In this document: one piece after another, positions 1 to 9,726 of the stretch
Position numbering within the stretch: the stretch's first letter is position 1
Layout: the number at the start of each line of letters is the position of its first letter
Assembly: GCF_001510665.1 (NCBI RefSeq)
Contig: NZ_LMTI01000002.1
Span: 525,491 to 589,490 of the forward strand
Source of the DNA: Bacillus sp. FJAT-27445
GTDB lineage: Bacteria; Bacillota; Bacilli; Bacillales; Cytobacillaceae
Length of the DNA stretch: 64,000 nucleotides
Direction: 5' to 3'
The notes under the pieces: model-generated
The model's input: the letters and a program-made list of their open reading frames with translations, nothing else
Databases searched by the model: none
Told to the model about the DNA's origin: nothing
Program-made: the position numbers and the translations under genes

Positions 1-64
1 CCAGCTGTAATCGTGATAAATTTCCATTTTAAAAAATTGTTTCAGCACTGGAAATCCAAAGAAA

Positions 65-92
65 GACCTTGAGGGGAAAATCCGTCAAGGTC
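65..92 (-). terminator. Terminator after the immunity gene
   Basis: Arms GACCTTGA (65-72) and TCAAGGTC (85-92) form an 8-bp stem. On the minus strand the stem is followed by a T-rich run (positions 64 to about 56). It lies just past the stop of the immunity gene and would end the protease-toxin-immunity transcript. Bases 1-64 hold nothing I can identify. Confidence 0.7.
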
Positions 93-100
93 AGTTAATG

Positions 101-451
101 TTAATACCCGTATGCTTTTTCTGTTACCGTACAAAGTTGTTTAGTCCGATTACCCATCATATTTTTTGCTAAATCAATAATCTCTCTCTCTGTAATTAAT
201 AATTCAAGCACTGAAACAACTAACACTTCCTGGACTTTTTCGTCATTACAAAGAGCCATCTCTTCAAGAAAATCAAATAAAGTTGTTACTTTTTGATTCT
301 CTTGTAGCTGCTTAATAATGAACGGAGTTACTATAATTCCAAAAATGACATGGGGCAAATCTTCTTCAAGCCATTCAATCTCTTCTTCATACATTGGTCT
401 AATTTGAGGAATATCATTTAACAGCCTGTTAATAAGGTTATTATACTCCAA
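101..451 (-). CDS. Putative immunity protein of the RHS toxin
   Basis: Small acidic protein of 116 residues, with no signal peptide and no membrane segment, directly behind the RHS toxin gene. That position and size are typical of immunity proteins that bind and neutralise a polymorphic toxin's C-terminal domain in the cytoplasm. The open frame continues upstream to 535 inside the toxin gene. However, the toxin stop (468-470) is followed by AGAGGTGAG and then a TTG codon at 451 with good spacing, so I take TTG as the start; a GTG at 463 is the alternative. The sequence (YNNLINRLLNDIPQ, then LPHVIFG) resembles a family of uncharacterised immunity-like proteins annotated DUF7674, from memory and unverified. 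The immunity role is inferred from context. Confidence 0.6.
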   Translation of the reverse strand: MEYNNLINRLLNDIPQIRPMYEEEIEWLEEDLPHVIFGIIVTPFIIKQLQENQKVTTLFDFLEEMALCNDEKVQEVLVVSVLELLITEREIIDLAKNMMGNRTKQLCTVTEKAYGY

Positions 452-467
452 GTTGATTCTCACCTCT

Positions 468-3400
468 TTATTTCCCTGACAACGCTTTTTGTAGATCATT
501 ATATAGTGCTTTTGCAATAGCTTGGTCTTGTGCATTCAAATTTCCACTGTTAATTAATTTATTTAAGGCTCTACTATATTCCTGTCCCTTCTGACTATGG
601 AATGTATTACCTACAGGTTGCCCAGTTTTTAGTTCATGCCGTATTGCATCCATTGTCGTCCCATTTCCGGTAAGGTCCGGCATTTTTTGACCCTTATATA
701 GGTCTTTAACTACATTTTGCAATTTAGAATGTGTGACAGTTGGTTTGACATTAATATTAAAACAACTGTTATGCGTCCAGATACCAAGGTTAGACACAAA
801 ATAAGTGTGATAATCTGCAACTTGGAAGTTATAGACAGTCACATGTTCCTTTTTAACCTCAATCTTCACAATGGCTAATTCCTTGGCATTAGAGGTCGTT
901 AGAACATCCCCCACCACAAGATTCTTAGCTTCCACCCAGCCTTTACCGACAATCCAAAACGGATGCTCATCAGTTGTCGTTATGACTTCATCACCAACAG
1001 TAATATTATAAGTCTCAACGACTTCACGTTGGAAGAGCCATTCAACTTCCTTGTAAGCCATTTCCCCTGTTACATCATCCTTAGCAAGAACCCTATCTCC
1101 GACCTCAATGTCTTCGATATTCTTCTCTCCTTCTTCTGTTAACACCTTTGTGCCGGCTGTAAAGCAATTACAAGCCCCTTTTAGAGCAGTAGAAAAACTT
1201 TTTGCATTTTTCGCCGCATCGGGTCCTGTGAAGATTATTTTTCCTCCCTTTACCACGTAAGATCCAGGTACCAAAGGAATGAACGCTGCGGCTATATCCC
1301 ATGCGAGAAATCCAGCATTGACCAAGCTTGGATTTTTAATGAAATCAGCAGTACTTAGACCTATACTTACAGCGTCTAATAAAGTTTCAACAAAGTGGCC
1401 AGAAGGATCAACATACTTATGCGGATTATTTTTAACATATATATAGCGGTTCAAGCTCTGGGGATCTTTTACGTCCCCCTCGTATGTGTCCTCATTCAGG
1501 AACCTTCCCATGGCCGGGTCGTACCATCGGGCCCTCAAATATTGCAGTTTTGTCGAATCATCCCAGTATTCACCGGAATAGCGGAACGGATTTTCAACTG
1601 TGGAAGTACTGTTGGCAGCCTGTATAGGGTTCCCCCATACATCATACTGGTACTCTTGGAGTACCTTCCCAGCCTTGTCCGTAAGGGAAACTACATCACC
1701 ATGATTGTTATGATGATAATACGCAATCCCCCCGAAAGCAGTCTTTTCCTCAGCCTTTTCGCTTACCTTCGCAATAAGCTTATTATCGCCACGGATGTAC
1801 CTTGCCCTGAGTTGAGGCGTTCCATTTATCAGAACGGCTTCAGCTATTATGTCTTCACCATCATAATAATATCGCCTGGTTTCCTCATTCTCTGTCCGCT
1901 CGTAAAGATGACCCATACCATTATAATTGTAATCCACCTTTTTCAAATCCATCTGGACTTGTGTCAATCGGTTGTGGTCATCGTACCGAAAATCGGCTGT
2001 TCCCGTTAACAAGTCTTCCGAGGAAACCTGTGTTTTACGATTTCCCGAGGGATCATACGAGAAATTCTCATTATTAATGGAAGAAGTCAGGATTTGGTTA
2101 AGTGAATCATAGGTGAACTTCCTAGTAATGCCCTTATCTAATATCTGGGTAATGTTTGCATTGGCATCATATGTGATTCCATAGGATGTCAGGGTACTGT
2201 TGTCCGAAAGCTTCTTGTCCGTCAGGCCGCTTAATAGCCTTCCATCGTATGTCCATTGGCTGATGGAATGATTATTTTTTGTTGCGGACTTAAGAAGACC
2301 TCCATAGCTGTAAGCATAGGACTCTGAGATGTTGAATTCAACTACGCTTACGTTGCTCAGGCGATTTACTTCATCGTAACTGTACCGGGTGGTCCACGGG
2401 GTTGAGCCTCCAACCTGAATCTTCATGGAATCCTTAGCGCCATTCGGATTGTACGTATACGTGAAGTTGGACTGATCCGGGAGGACAACCGACTTTAGGG
2501 AACCAATTTCCTTGTTTGCTTCGCTGTCACTTGGCAAATAGTAGCTGTAGGTGGTGGTCCCGGTTGAATCGACCATTTTGGTCTGACGGCCGCCATCATC
2601 CCATGTAAATTCTACAGAGTCCACGAGGGTTGTTCCCTTATATGCTTCCTTTTTCTTCAGAAGGTTTCGATAATTATATTGATTCAGAAACACCGTCTGT
2701 GCCTTGTCAATATACTTTGAAACGTTGCTGCTGGCATCATAATAAAACTTCTCTATTGCGCCAGCTCCATCCTTCTTTTGGATAACCCGCCCCAGTTCAT
2801 CATAAATGTTCGTCCTGGTCCGGTCGCTTCCATCCGTCGAGGAAAGCAAATTGCCGGTGAAGTCGTACGTATAGGATGCCCTGACAGGCACCGGGACTGT
2901 AGGACTGATCGGTTGAAGAACGGATTGAAGCCTTTCCATTTCGTCAATTGTATAGGATGTGACATACCCATTGCCGTCCGTAACTGTGTAGTCGTTCCCT
3001 GTATACGTTATCCTTTCCAATAGGCGGGATTGAGTATAACCATTCTTGATCCATTTCTCAGTTTTGGAGGACGGCCTCCCAAATTCGTCAAACTTTTCAT
3101 CCAACGTGTTTTGGTCAAGATCCGTGCTTGTTACGATGTAGTTGATATCATCGTAAAGGTACGTTGTTTTCCCGCCGGTATTGCTTGCCAGGCTGAAATC
3201 CGGAAGATAAACCTGTGTCTTTCGACCGAATTCATCGTAATCGACAGTTGTAGTGTAACCCCTAGCATCCGTCGATGTCATTAAGCGGCCAAAACCATCA
3301 TAATCCTGTTGCACCTTGCTTTTATAGGACCCGTTCTCGCGGACATACTCCCCGGTTTTCCAGCCCATTGGATTCCAGGTATGTTTAGTTTCAATCCCAA

Positions 3401-6365
3401 CTTCATCCATCAGTACTATTTCATTGTTTATATCGTCGTACTGGTAGGTCAGTTTTGGGGATTGATCGAGTGTTCTTGCCGGATCTTTGTATGTTACCTT
3501 TGTCGGACGGTCACCCAAATCATACTGGACATGGATTTCATTCAGGTTTCCATCTTTGAATTTTGTTGTCAAGCCAGTTGCTTTGTCATGTTGCTCTTCC
3601 AAGGTGACAACGCTTTTTATATTGTCTGCATTTGTAATTTCCACCTCGTATTTATTTGGAAATGAATTATTACTTGCTTCGTCATAGTCAATGAAGTAGG
3701 TGGCCTTTTTATTGACAGTTTCGCTCTCGTAAGACTTGTACTCCACCATTTTGGTCATATTCCCGAATAAATTAAAATAGCCCTCACTCTTCGAAATGAC
3801 CTTATTATTGGAAATAGAAGTTATGACCTTACTGTCCACATTGCCATCTGCTCGATAATTGTATTTGAAGGCGGTCGAAATGGTCTGGTCATCTCCGGCA
3901 TTGCTTTTTTTCTTGACCGTTGTTATATAATCGGTGACATACTCCTCATAGTGCTGCCTTTTTCCGTCTGGAGTTACAAGGTTAATACTATGAAGCTTGT
4001 ATACTGTTGCACTCGTCTCAAGGTCGGTCGACTGCTCTATGATATTGCCAAATTCGTCGTAACGAACTGTCGTTGTGACAGGTTTTGATTTGACTGATGC
4101 CTTTTGATTGTAACTAGTTGCCTGTTTAGGAAACGTGATTTTCCGGGCCTCTTCATAAACATAATCGACAACTTTTTCAACTGACGCGCCTTCTTCTTTT
4201 ACTTGCGTTGTATAAATCGTCGGCGCTGCGTCCTCCGTCGTAACCACTTTCTTATTCTTATAGGTGGTTCTTGTCAACTGATTACTCACGATGGTACTGA
4301 AGGTTGCATTTACACCATAGCTGTCTCCAATGTCCTCTGGATAGATGATATTTTTCTGATTATACTTCCTTGTTCCCGTTGTATAAGTGACTTCATCATG
4401 TCTCATAACCAGACGGTAAACCTGGTTCACAGCATCTTTGGACAGGTATCTAATTTTTGGTGTATCCTCATACGTATAAACAGTTTTAACACCGGTAGGG
4501 TGTATGATTTCTTTCAAGAGGAAATAAGCATTGTTCGTATTTGGTGTTGTCCCCACAAGACTGAACATCGCATTTTTGACATCATAATCGTATGTTGTTT
4601 TCTGATTTAATGGATTAATGACTTGTGTCAGAACTTCCTTCCCCGCGGTGAGCTTCTTCTTATAAATGGTTTTCTTTGCTCCATTAGTGATGACAACCTC
4701 ACTTGCTGAATAAGTGATGGAAATTTTATTTCCGATGTCGTCTTCAATGGTGCTTAAAACGTTCCCATAGTCGTCATGTTTTTGATAAGTGAACCTGATT
4801 TTATTCCCGTAAGAATCGGAAATAATTAGTAGATTCCCTTTTTCATCAAAGTAATAGTTCTTCCCCTTGCTTGTCTTTACCACATGTTTTGATTGGACAC
4901 CTGACTGGGTGACAGAGTTGTCTTCTCCAAACGTGATTCCTTCCCACATATAGTCTTTAAGTTTGTCTCCATCCACTTCATAGGAGGAGCCGTCACCTAA
5001 ATACACATATTTTTTACTGAGCCCACCAACATCCTTTTGCTCGATAAAAGGAATATTCCAGCTCCATCCCTTTCCTATAGGGAATTTTTTTTCATAAGTT
5101 GATATTTCTGTATCACTAGAAATTGAAGTATTCGCTGTAAATGGACCTTCAATAGTTCCACTTGTATAACTTAAGAATTCATAATGTGTATATCCATTTA
5201 TATTAAGAGTATTCATCCCAAATATTAGGCCTTCCATTTTTTCTATGTCTTTATTTGCCTCATTTATAGATGAATAAGGTCCGAAGTATTGGTATTCCTC
5301 TCTAACATTTGAACTCACTAATTCTAGTTCACTTTTTACAATCAAGTTCTCGGCAAAGTAAGCACTCCTGGTCCTCAACGATGAATATTGTAATTTAGTT
5401 AAATCTGGAACAGCTTGGCGACAATCAAATCTTGGATCACATAACGGTGGTGGCTCATAATACGGCGGTGGCTCAGTTGGTGGTGGTTCATATGGCGGTG
5501 GTTCAGGAGGTGGTTGTCCTGTTCCTGGGTCTGGATATTCGCCACCTATATATTCACAATTTGACCACTCCCCAACTCCCAATGGATTAGTAATACTGTT
5601 TATAACATCAGATTCTGTGGGGAACTTGGAAGTATCTAAACGAACGGTATCTGAGGTCGGCTCACGATGATCAATCGCTCCATCACAATAATAATCATAT
5701 TCTTTATACCGTTTTTTTTCATAGCTCCCCTGATATACAAGCTTTTCTAACTCTACCTTTACCTTTGCTTTTACAACAAAGTAATTCTCATTTAAGACAT
5801 CAATTTTCATGCCATGCATTTGGGAATCCTGGCTGTTATAGGTTCGTTTTAATTCAAATGACATTCCATGTCGACCAGGTAGAATGGCATCCGTTTGTTC
5901 ATATGACAACGATCCTGAGACAGTTGAAAAAGACTCCTGGTTCTCGCGGACAGAATAGGGGGCTTCTCCTGATTTTGCTGAAATTGATTTTAGTAGATTT
6001 GAAGGATCAATTTTTGGGACTACCAAATCATTTTGCGTCGAAAATGAAGTAGTTGTATATCCCTCTGGCAACTCGCTCTTAATTGTACTTTCCGTGGTAG
6101 ATGAATTATTTACAATACTTGGCTTAAAAGTCTTAAGTACATCATTAAATTGCTTCCCTGATTCTTTACTGACCACTAATGCATTGTGGATGTCAACCAG
6201 GCTAAATCCATTTTCAATGTTTTTTTCTATTTGGGACTGGCTGATCCCCAAACTTTTTGCTAAGTGTTTGAATCCCCTGGGCCATTGCATCCATTTCTTC
6301 TTGTGCATAAGTCTTTGCTGGTTCAATATTTGCTGCAGCCATGGAGAAAAGCTGGATAATGACAA
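468..6365 (-). CDS. RHS/YD-repeat polymorphic toxin with HINT domain (5' frame break)
   Basis: Very large (about 1965 residues) WapA/RHS-type contact-dependent toxin. An N-terminal RHS start motif (LPGRHGMSFELKRTYNS) is followed by a proline-rich stretch at about residues 280-310 (repeated PPPxEPPPY), many YD repeats (YxYDxxGN), and the RHS core-associated region (RARWYDPAMGRF, YVKNNPHKYVDPSG). Residues 1734-1866 form a HINT autoprocessing domain, starting CFTAGTKV and ending WTHN. The last 99 residues (nucleotides 767-471) are the variable toxin, which I cannot assign to a family; it contains IRHELKTGQPVGNTFHSQKG. The frame opens only with a TTG at 6365 that has no ribosome site. The true start with a signal peptide is the overlapping frame at 6396, so one base appears to be in excess near 6246-6258. 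Family members are exported to the cell wall and deliver the tip into neighbours. Confidence 0.85.
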   Translation of the reverse strand: MSLSSFSPWLQQILNQQRLMHKKKWMQWPRGFKHLAKSLGISQSQIEKNIENGFSLVDIHNALVVSKESGKQFNDVLKTFKPSIVNNSSTTESTIKSELPEGYTTTSFSTQNDLVVPKIDPSNLLKSISAKSGEAPYSVRENQESFSTVSGSLSYEQTDAILPGRHGMSFELKRTYNSQDSQMHGMKIDVLNENYFVVKAKVKVELEKLVYQGSYEKKRYKEYDYYCDGAIDHREPTSDTVRLDTSKFPTESDVINSITNPLGVGEWSNCEYIGGEYPDPGTGQPPPEPPPYEPPPTEPPPYYEPPPLCDPRFDCRQAVPDLTKLQYSSLRTRSAYFAENLIVKSELELVSSNVREEYQYFGPYSSINEANKDIEKMEGLIFGMNTLNINGYTHYEFLSYTSGTIEGPFTANTSISSDTEISTYEKKFPIGKGWSWNIPFIEQKDVGGLSKKYVYLGDGSSYEVDGDKLKDYMWEGITFGEDNSVTQSGVQSKHVVKTSKGKNYYFDEKGNLLIISDSYGNKIRFTYQKHDDYGNVLSTIEDDIGNKISITYSASEVVITNGAKKTIYKKKLTAGKEVLTQVINPLNQKTTYDYDVKNAMFSLVGTTPNTNNAYFLLKEIIHPTGVKTVYTYEDTPKIRYLSKDAVNQVYRLVMRHDEVTYTTGTRKYNQKNIIYPEDIGDSYGVNATFSTIVSNQLTRTTYKNKKVVTTEDAAPTIYTTQVKEEGASVEKVVDYVYEEARKITFPKQATSYNQKASVKSKPVTTTVRYDEFGNIIEQSTDLETSATVYKLHSINLVTPDGKRQHYEEYVTDYITTVKKKSNAGDDQTISTAFKYNYRADGNVDSKVITSISNNKVISKSEGYFNLFGNMTKMVEYKSYESETVNKKATYFIDYDEASNNSFPNKYEVEITNADNIKSVVTLEEQHDKATGLTTKFKDGNLNEIHVQYDLGDRPTKVTYKDPARTLDQSPKLTYQYDDINNEIVLMDEVGIETKHTWNPMGWKTGEYVRENGSYKSKVQQDYDGFGRLMTSTDARGYTTTVDYDEFGRKTQVYLPDFSLASNTGGKTTYLYDDINYIVTSTDLDQNTLDEKFDEFGRPSSKTEKWIKNGYTQSRLLERITYTGNDYTVTDGNGYVTSYTIDEMERLQSVLQPISPTVPVPVRASYTYDFTGNLLSSTDGSDRTRTNIYDELGRVIQKKDGAGAIEKFYYDASSNVSKYIDKAQTVFLNQYNYRNLLKKKEAYKGTTLVDSVEFTWDDGGRQTKMVDSTGTTTYSYYLPSDSEANKEIGSLKSVVLPDQSNFTYTYNPNGAKDSMKIQVGGSTPWTTRYSYDEVNRLSNVSVVEFNISESYAYSYGGLLKSATKNNHSISQWTYDGRLLSGLTDKKLSDNSTLTSYGITYDANANITQILDKGITRKFTYDSLNQILTSSINNENFSYDPSGNRKTQVSSEDLLTGTADFRYDDHNRLTQVQMDLKKVDYNYNGMGHLYERTENEETRRYYYDGEDIIAEAVLINGTPQLRARYIRGDNKLIAKVSEKAEEKTAFGGIAYYHHNNHGDVVSLTDKAGKVLQEYQYDVWGNPIQAANSTSTVENPFRYSGEYWDDSTKLQYLRARWYDPAMGRFLNEDTYEGDVKDPQSLNRYIYVKNNPHKYVDPSGHFVETLLDAVSIGLSTADFIKNPSLVNAGFLAWDIAAAFIPLVPGSYVVKGGKIIFTGPDAAKNAKSFSTALKGACNCFTAGTKVLTEEGEKNIEDIEVGDRVLAKDDVTGEMAYKEVEWLFQREVVETYNITVGDEVITTTDEHPFWIVGKGWVEAKNLVVGDVLTTSNAKELAIVKIEVKKEHVTVYNFQVADYHTYFVSNLGIWTHNSCFNINVKPTVTHSKLQNVVKDLYKGQKMPDLTGNGTTMDAIRHELKTGQPVGNTFHSQKGQEYSRALNKLINSGNLNAQDQAIAKALYNDLQKALSGK

Positions 6366-6396
6366 TTAGGAGGATAAAAGATTTTTTTATTCTCAT
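6214..6396 (-). pseudogene. Out-of-frame signal-peptide start of the RHS toxin
   Basis: This 60-codon frame starts with ATG at 6396 behind AAAGGATAG and encodes a classic Sec signal peptide (MRIKKSFILLIVIIQLFSMA, then an Ala-rich cleavage region). It reads on through a helix ending TLSKKFGDQ and stops at 6214. The toxin frame picks up the same helix as LAKSLGISQSQIEKNIENG. Removing one base from the A5 run (plus-strand T5, 6254-6258) or the nearby G4 run (6246-6249) joins them into one reading frame. So this is the amino end of the RHS protein, separated by an inactivating mutation, a sequencing error or a slippage switch. It begins 30 bp after the protease stop. Confidence 0.7.
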
Positions 6397-6426
6397 TATT
6401 CTATCCTTTCAACGATATAATGTATT

Positions 6427-9108
6427 TTATTTAGAGACGATTACCTTTTTAACCAAATTTCCATTTGGATCATATTGGTAATCCAATTTTTTTCCATCAA
6501 CTAATAAGATATAATCCAGCCTTCCGGCAGCATCATATTCATATTGGCTCCCTTTGTTAATTGTGCTCTGGGAAGAAACAGCTTGCCTTGAATATCCTTT
6601 TAGAATAAAATAATAAGTTTGTCCCGCATTAAGGTGGTACTCAATGCTTGAATAACGAGTTGCATTTGAGTCATCGTTTAAGGCCAATAATTTTATAAGA
6701 GATGTGTCTTCATACATATATAAATAGGTATCGCTTGGATTTCCAATACCATCAATAGGACCGGTAAATATTCTATAAGCCCCTGAAACGGAAGGTGTAA
6801 ATGAAAATGATTGAAACTGACTTTCCCCTATATTCACATTAAGAGGTGTATTGATGGAAAGTTCTGTATGGTACAACAAACTCTCACTTACTGTGAGCCT
6901 GGTGTGAACATTCTTCAAATTGCCGCTCTCAAGTTTGATAAATATTGTGTCACCTTTTCCTAAGTTAACATTTACTCTTGCAAAATAATTTAAAAATGAC
7001 CAACCATGAGCAATTCCGCGAGTGTTAGAATAATCAGAATATAACGTCAAAAGATTGGAGCTAAATCCCTCTTTGGAATCACCTTTGTAATAAGTTGTAG
7101 AAAATTCGTAATTTCCATCCTTCGAGGCTGTAAATGTATAAACATTAAAATCCCCTCGCAGAATATCAACATCTAACGGAGTATTGAGCATAATAGTATC
7201 ATTTAAAACAAAGGAAGAAACATTTAATCTTGCAAAAACAGATCCAGAGCTACTGGAATGCCTAAGCTTTACATAGTAAGTAGTTCCTTCATTTAGAGAT
7301 ACGACTATTTCAGAAAAATTACTACCTTGATAATAATCATCATTAAAATCAACCAATTTGTTTAATCCGGAGTCAGAAAATATTTCCAAATATGTATTAT
7401 TATAACTTCCCGTCTCTCCATAAGGACTTGTATAAATTTTATATGTTTGTGTGACTGAAGGAGTAAAGGTATACACTTGTGAATTGCCTGGAGATAAACT
7501 AATATCTAATGGTTTTCCTATTTCAAGAACCGCTCCAGATAAAGGTCGTAAATTTTCATTTATTTCTTCCAAAGATAATTGAAGTACCTGAAGATATTGT
7601 TTTATTTTTTCTTGATAGTAATCTTCAAGTTTTAGAAAAGCTTCTTGATTTTCAACAAAATAAGACTCAATTGTAAATTCAATACTTTCTTTATTTACTT
7701 CTATCTGCCCTGATTCATTTATTTTTTCTAGATTTCTCAATAGCTCCTGATTTTCAATAACAAGATAATTAGCATCATCATCAATCTGTTTGCTCAGTTC
7801 ACTCATTTGCAATTCAATTGCTTTGTCCTTAAGAATGTACAGAATCATAACCATTCTTGATAATCTGCTTTCATATTTCCTGAGTTCTGTTGTGAGATTA
7901 ATATCTATAGGAGTACCTGGTTCCATTGGTTCTGAATTGGAGTCCAATCCCAGTGCTTTGGCGACATTGACTAGTCCATTTCCATACTCATTTTTCTGTC
8001 CGAGCGGGGTGGCCGATTCTAAAAGGATTTTCTTCACTTCTTCATTCGTTAGGTCCTCTTCTTTCGACCAGATTACCGCAGCAGCACCAGCCACATGCGG
8101 AGCAGCCATGGAAGTTCCTGAATTGTATCCATATTCACCATCATAAGTTGTACTGAATATGTTAACCCCCGGGGCCACCAAATCCAGTTCCGACCCCGTA
8201 CTGGAAAAGCTGGCACGCTGCTTGGTGTTATCAATAGCCCCAACGGATAGAACCTCTGGAAAACGTGCTGGATAAGCTTCCGTTTCTTCCCCCATCCCGA
8301 AGTTACCGGCTGACGCAACAAGGAGGATTCCTTTTTCATTCGCTTTTTTAATTGCTTCATGAAGGGCAAGGCTCGGGGTCATTCCCCCGAAGCTCATTGA
8401 GATGATGTTCATTTGCTGATCAATTGCCCATTCGATTCCCTGGATGACTTGGGAATAGCTTCCTTCACCCGAATTATTCAAAACTTTAATGGAATATATT
8501 TCAGCACCCGGAGCAGTACCAACTACCCCAAATTCGTTATTCTGAGCAGAAAGCGTCCCCGCGACATGGGTACCATGGCCATTGTCATCTGCAAAGTTTG
8601 CCGTATCTTTTACAAACGAAACTCCACCTGCGATATGAAGGTCTTTATGTTCGGATATCCCTGTGTCAAATATTGCAACTTTAATCCCATTGCCATAGAA
8701 ATCCTGTTTGAACCCTTCAGTCGAACCAATTGTCGATATCCCCCAAGGTATATGTTGTTCCTCTTCGGCTTGTCCACTTGTAATGGCCACCGTAGAGTCT
8801 TCTTCAAGAATTTTGACTTCTTTATCGTTTGCAAATTCCTTAGCCTCTGCTTCTGTCAGTTCCACTGCAAATGCATTGGTATGTTTGAATTTTTTTGGAT
8901 TCTTGTCCTTTAGTTTCTTTTCTTTTATCTTCTTTGAGTTGATAAAAGCTTCTTTTTCAACATCATCTTTGAGGACAATCAGATAATTCCTAGAATCCTC
9001 TTTGTTCTTTTCTTTTTCTTTTTTTTCTTCATTAGCTGCTAAAAACCCATCAACTGCAAAAATGGAAAAACATAATAATACAATCAACAAAATTTTAAAG
9101 ACCTTCAA
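6427..9108 (-). CDS. Secreted subtilisin-like serine protease (S8) with YD-repeat tail
   Basis: 893-residue exported protease. Residues 1-25 are a signal peptide, about 40-110 an inhibitor I9 propeptide, and about 115-385 the S8 catalytic domain. Catalytic Asp148 (AIFDTG), His178 (GHGTHVAG) and Ser333 (GTSMAAPHVAG) are visible, with Asn269 as oxyanion residue. A charged helical linker (about 410-520) is followed by three beta-rich repeats of pre-peptidase C type (about 525-840, with recurring YTFTPS, QSFSFTPS and TYYxKL). The last 45 residues carry two YD-repeat units (YEYDAAGRL, YQYDPNGNL), the same motif that builds the neighbouring RHS toxin. The start is a TTG behind GAGAGGGG. Gene order (protease, toxin, immunity; 30-bp gap) suggests one operon and a role in processing or releasing the toxin, which is inference. 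Confidence 0.88.
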   Translation of the reverse strand: MKVFKILLIVLLCFSIFAVDGFLAANEEKKEKEKNKEDSRNYLIVLKDDVEKEAFINSKKIKEKKLKDKNPKKFKHTNAFAVELTEAEAKEFANDKEVKILEEDSTVAITSGQAEEEQHIPWGISTIGSTEGFKQDFYGNGIKVAIFDTGISEHKDLHIAGGVSFVKDTANFADDNGHGTHVAGTLSAQNNEFGVVGTAPGAEIYSIKVLNNSGEGSYSQVIQGIEWAIDQQMNIISMSFGGMTPSLALHEAIKKANEKGILLVASAGNFGMGEETEAYPARFPEVLSVGAIDNTKQRASFSSTGSELDLVAPGVNIFSTTYDGEYGYNSGTSMAAPHVAGAAAVIWSKEEDLTNEEVKKILLESATPLGQKNEYGNGLVNVAKALGLDSNSEPMEPGTPIDINLTTELRKYESRLSRMVMILYILKDKAIELQMSELSKQIDDDANYLVIENQELLRNLEKINESGQIEVNKESIEFTIESYFVENQEAFLKLEDYYQEKIKQYLQVLQLSLEEINENLRPLSGAVLEIGKPLDISLSPGNSQVYTFTPSVTQTYKIYTSPYGETGSYNNTYLEIFSDSGLNKLVDFNDDYYQGSNFSEIVVSLNEGTTYYVKLRHSSSSGSVFARLNVSSFVLNDTIMLNTPLDVDILRGDFNVYTFTASKDGNYEFSTTYYKGDSKEGFSSNLLTLYSDYSNTRGIAHGWSFLNYFARVNVNLGKGDTIFIKLESGNLKNVHTRLTVSESLLYHTELSINTPLNVNIGESQFQSFSFTPSVSGAYRIFTGPIDGIGNPSDTYLYMYEDTSLIKLLALNDDSNATRYSSIEYHLNAGQTYYFILKGYSRQAVSSQSTINKGSQYEYDAAGRLDYILLVDGKKLDYQYDPNGNLVKKVIVSK

Positions 9109-9726
9109 AATTTTCCCCTCTCATTTCTTATTAATTTCAACTACAACCATCTTTAGCCTTCTAAAAACACCTCCTAGAGAAAAACATCACCTAATTGAAG
9201 GTAATACTCATAAAAATAATAGCAATTTTTTGTAAATTAGTTTCTATCAAATTTCCAAAAACTTTCAAATATTCTATCATTTGGATAGATTTATAGTTGG
9301 GAAAATATTAATCAAAAACCATTGAATTTCTCTTCGGTTGAGGGGATTAAGTGGTTGATAACTCAATTTTCACGTTTTTTATTTGGTGAAATTTTCTACA
9401 CAGTCGAGAAATTCTAGCATAAAAGGCTATGCATCAAGGTTTTTCAACTGGAGAATACAATTAGGAAGAAAGATATCATAATGAAGGGATGTTGGGAAAA
9501 TTATTAAATGGTGGTGGAGTAATGCACTAGGAATTAAGTATGAGGGAGGATATAGATTAAGGACTGAAGCAGACTCCATTGGCAAAGGTCTTCCATTCAG
9601 TGGTTTGACGCTCCTCTAAAAGCGCGTGCCTCGTAAAAGACAATTACCACCTGTCTCTACTTGGATTATTCATTGAAGTATTCCTTCCAAGGCGGAAATC
9701 AACAGTCCAATAAACACAGCAAAATG
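9109..9726. other. Non-coding boundary between the RHS island and pheT
   Basis: About 620 bases that are AT-rich up to about 9550 and less so afterwards. The minus strand must hold the promoter of the protease operon. A possible -35 TTTACA with a poor -10 lies near 9195-9225, but I see no convincing promoter. An isolated AGGAGGTG at about 9170 on the minus strand is not followed by a plausible reading frame. No gene, RNA or insertion sequence is recognisable. In B. subtilis rnhC and zapA follow pheT, so this is where conserved gene order breaks. Confidence 0.4.

Noticed and set aside
1..27. Start of another gene reading off the left edge (minus strand ATG at 27)
   Set aside because: Only nine codons are inside the window and there is no ribosome site.
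1395..2009. 204-codon plus-strand frame within the RHS gene
   Set aside because: Antisense to the YD-repeat region; the composition reflects the complementary strand of repeats, not a protein.
5440..5525. CRISPR-like or tandem-repeat DNA in the RHS gene
   Set aside because: The short GGTGGT-type repeats encode a proline-rich linker in frame; spacing and composition do not fit a CRISPR array.
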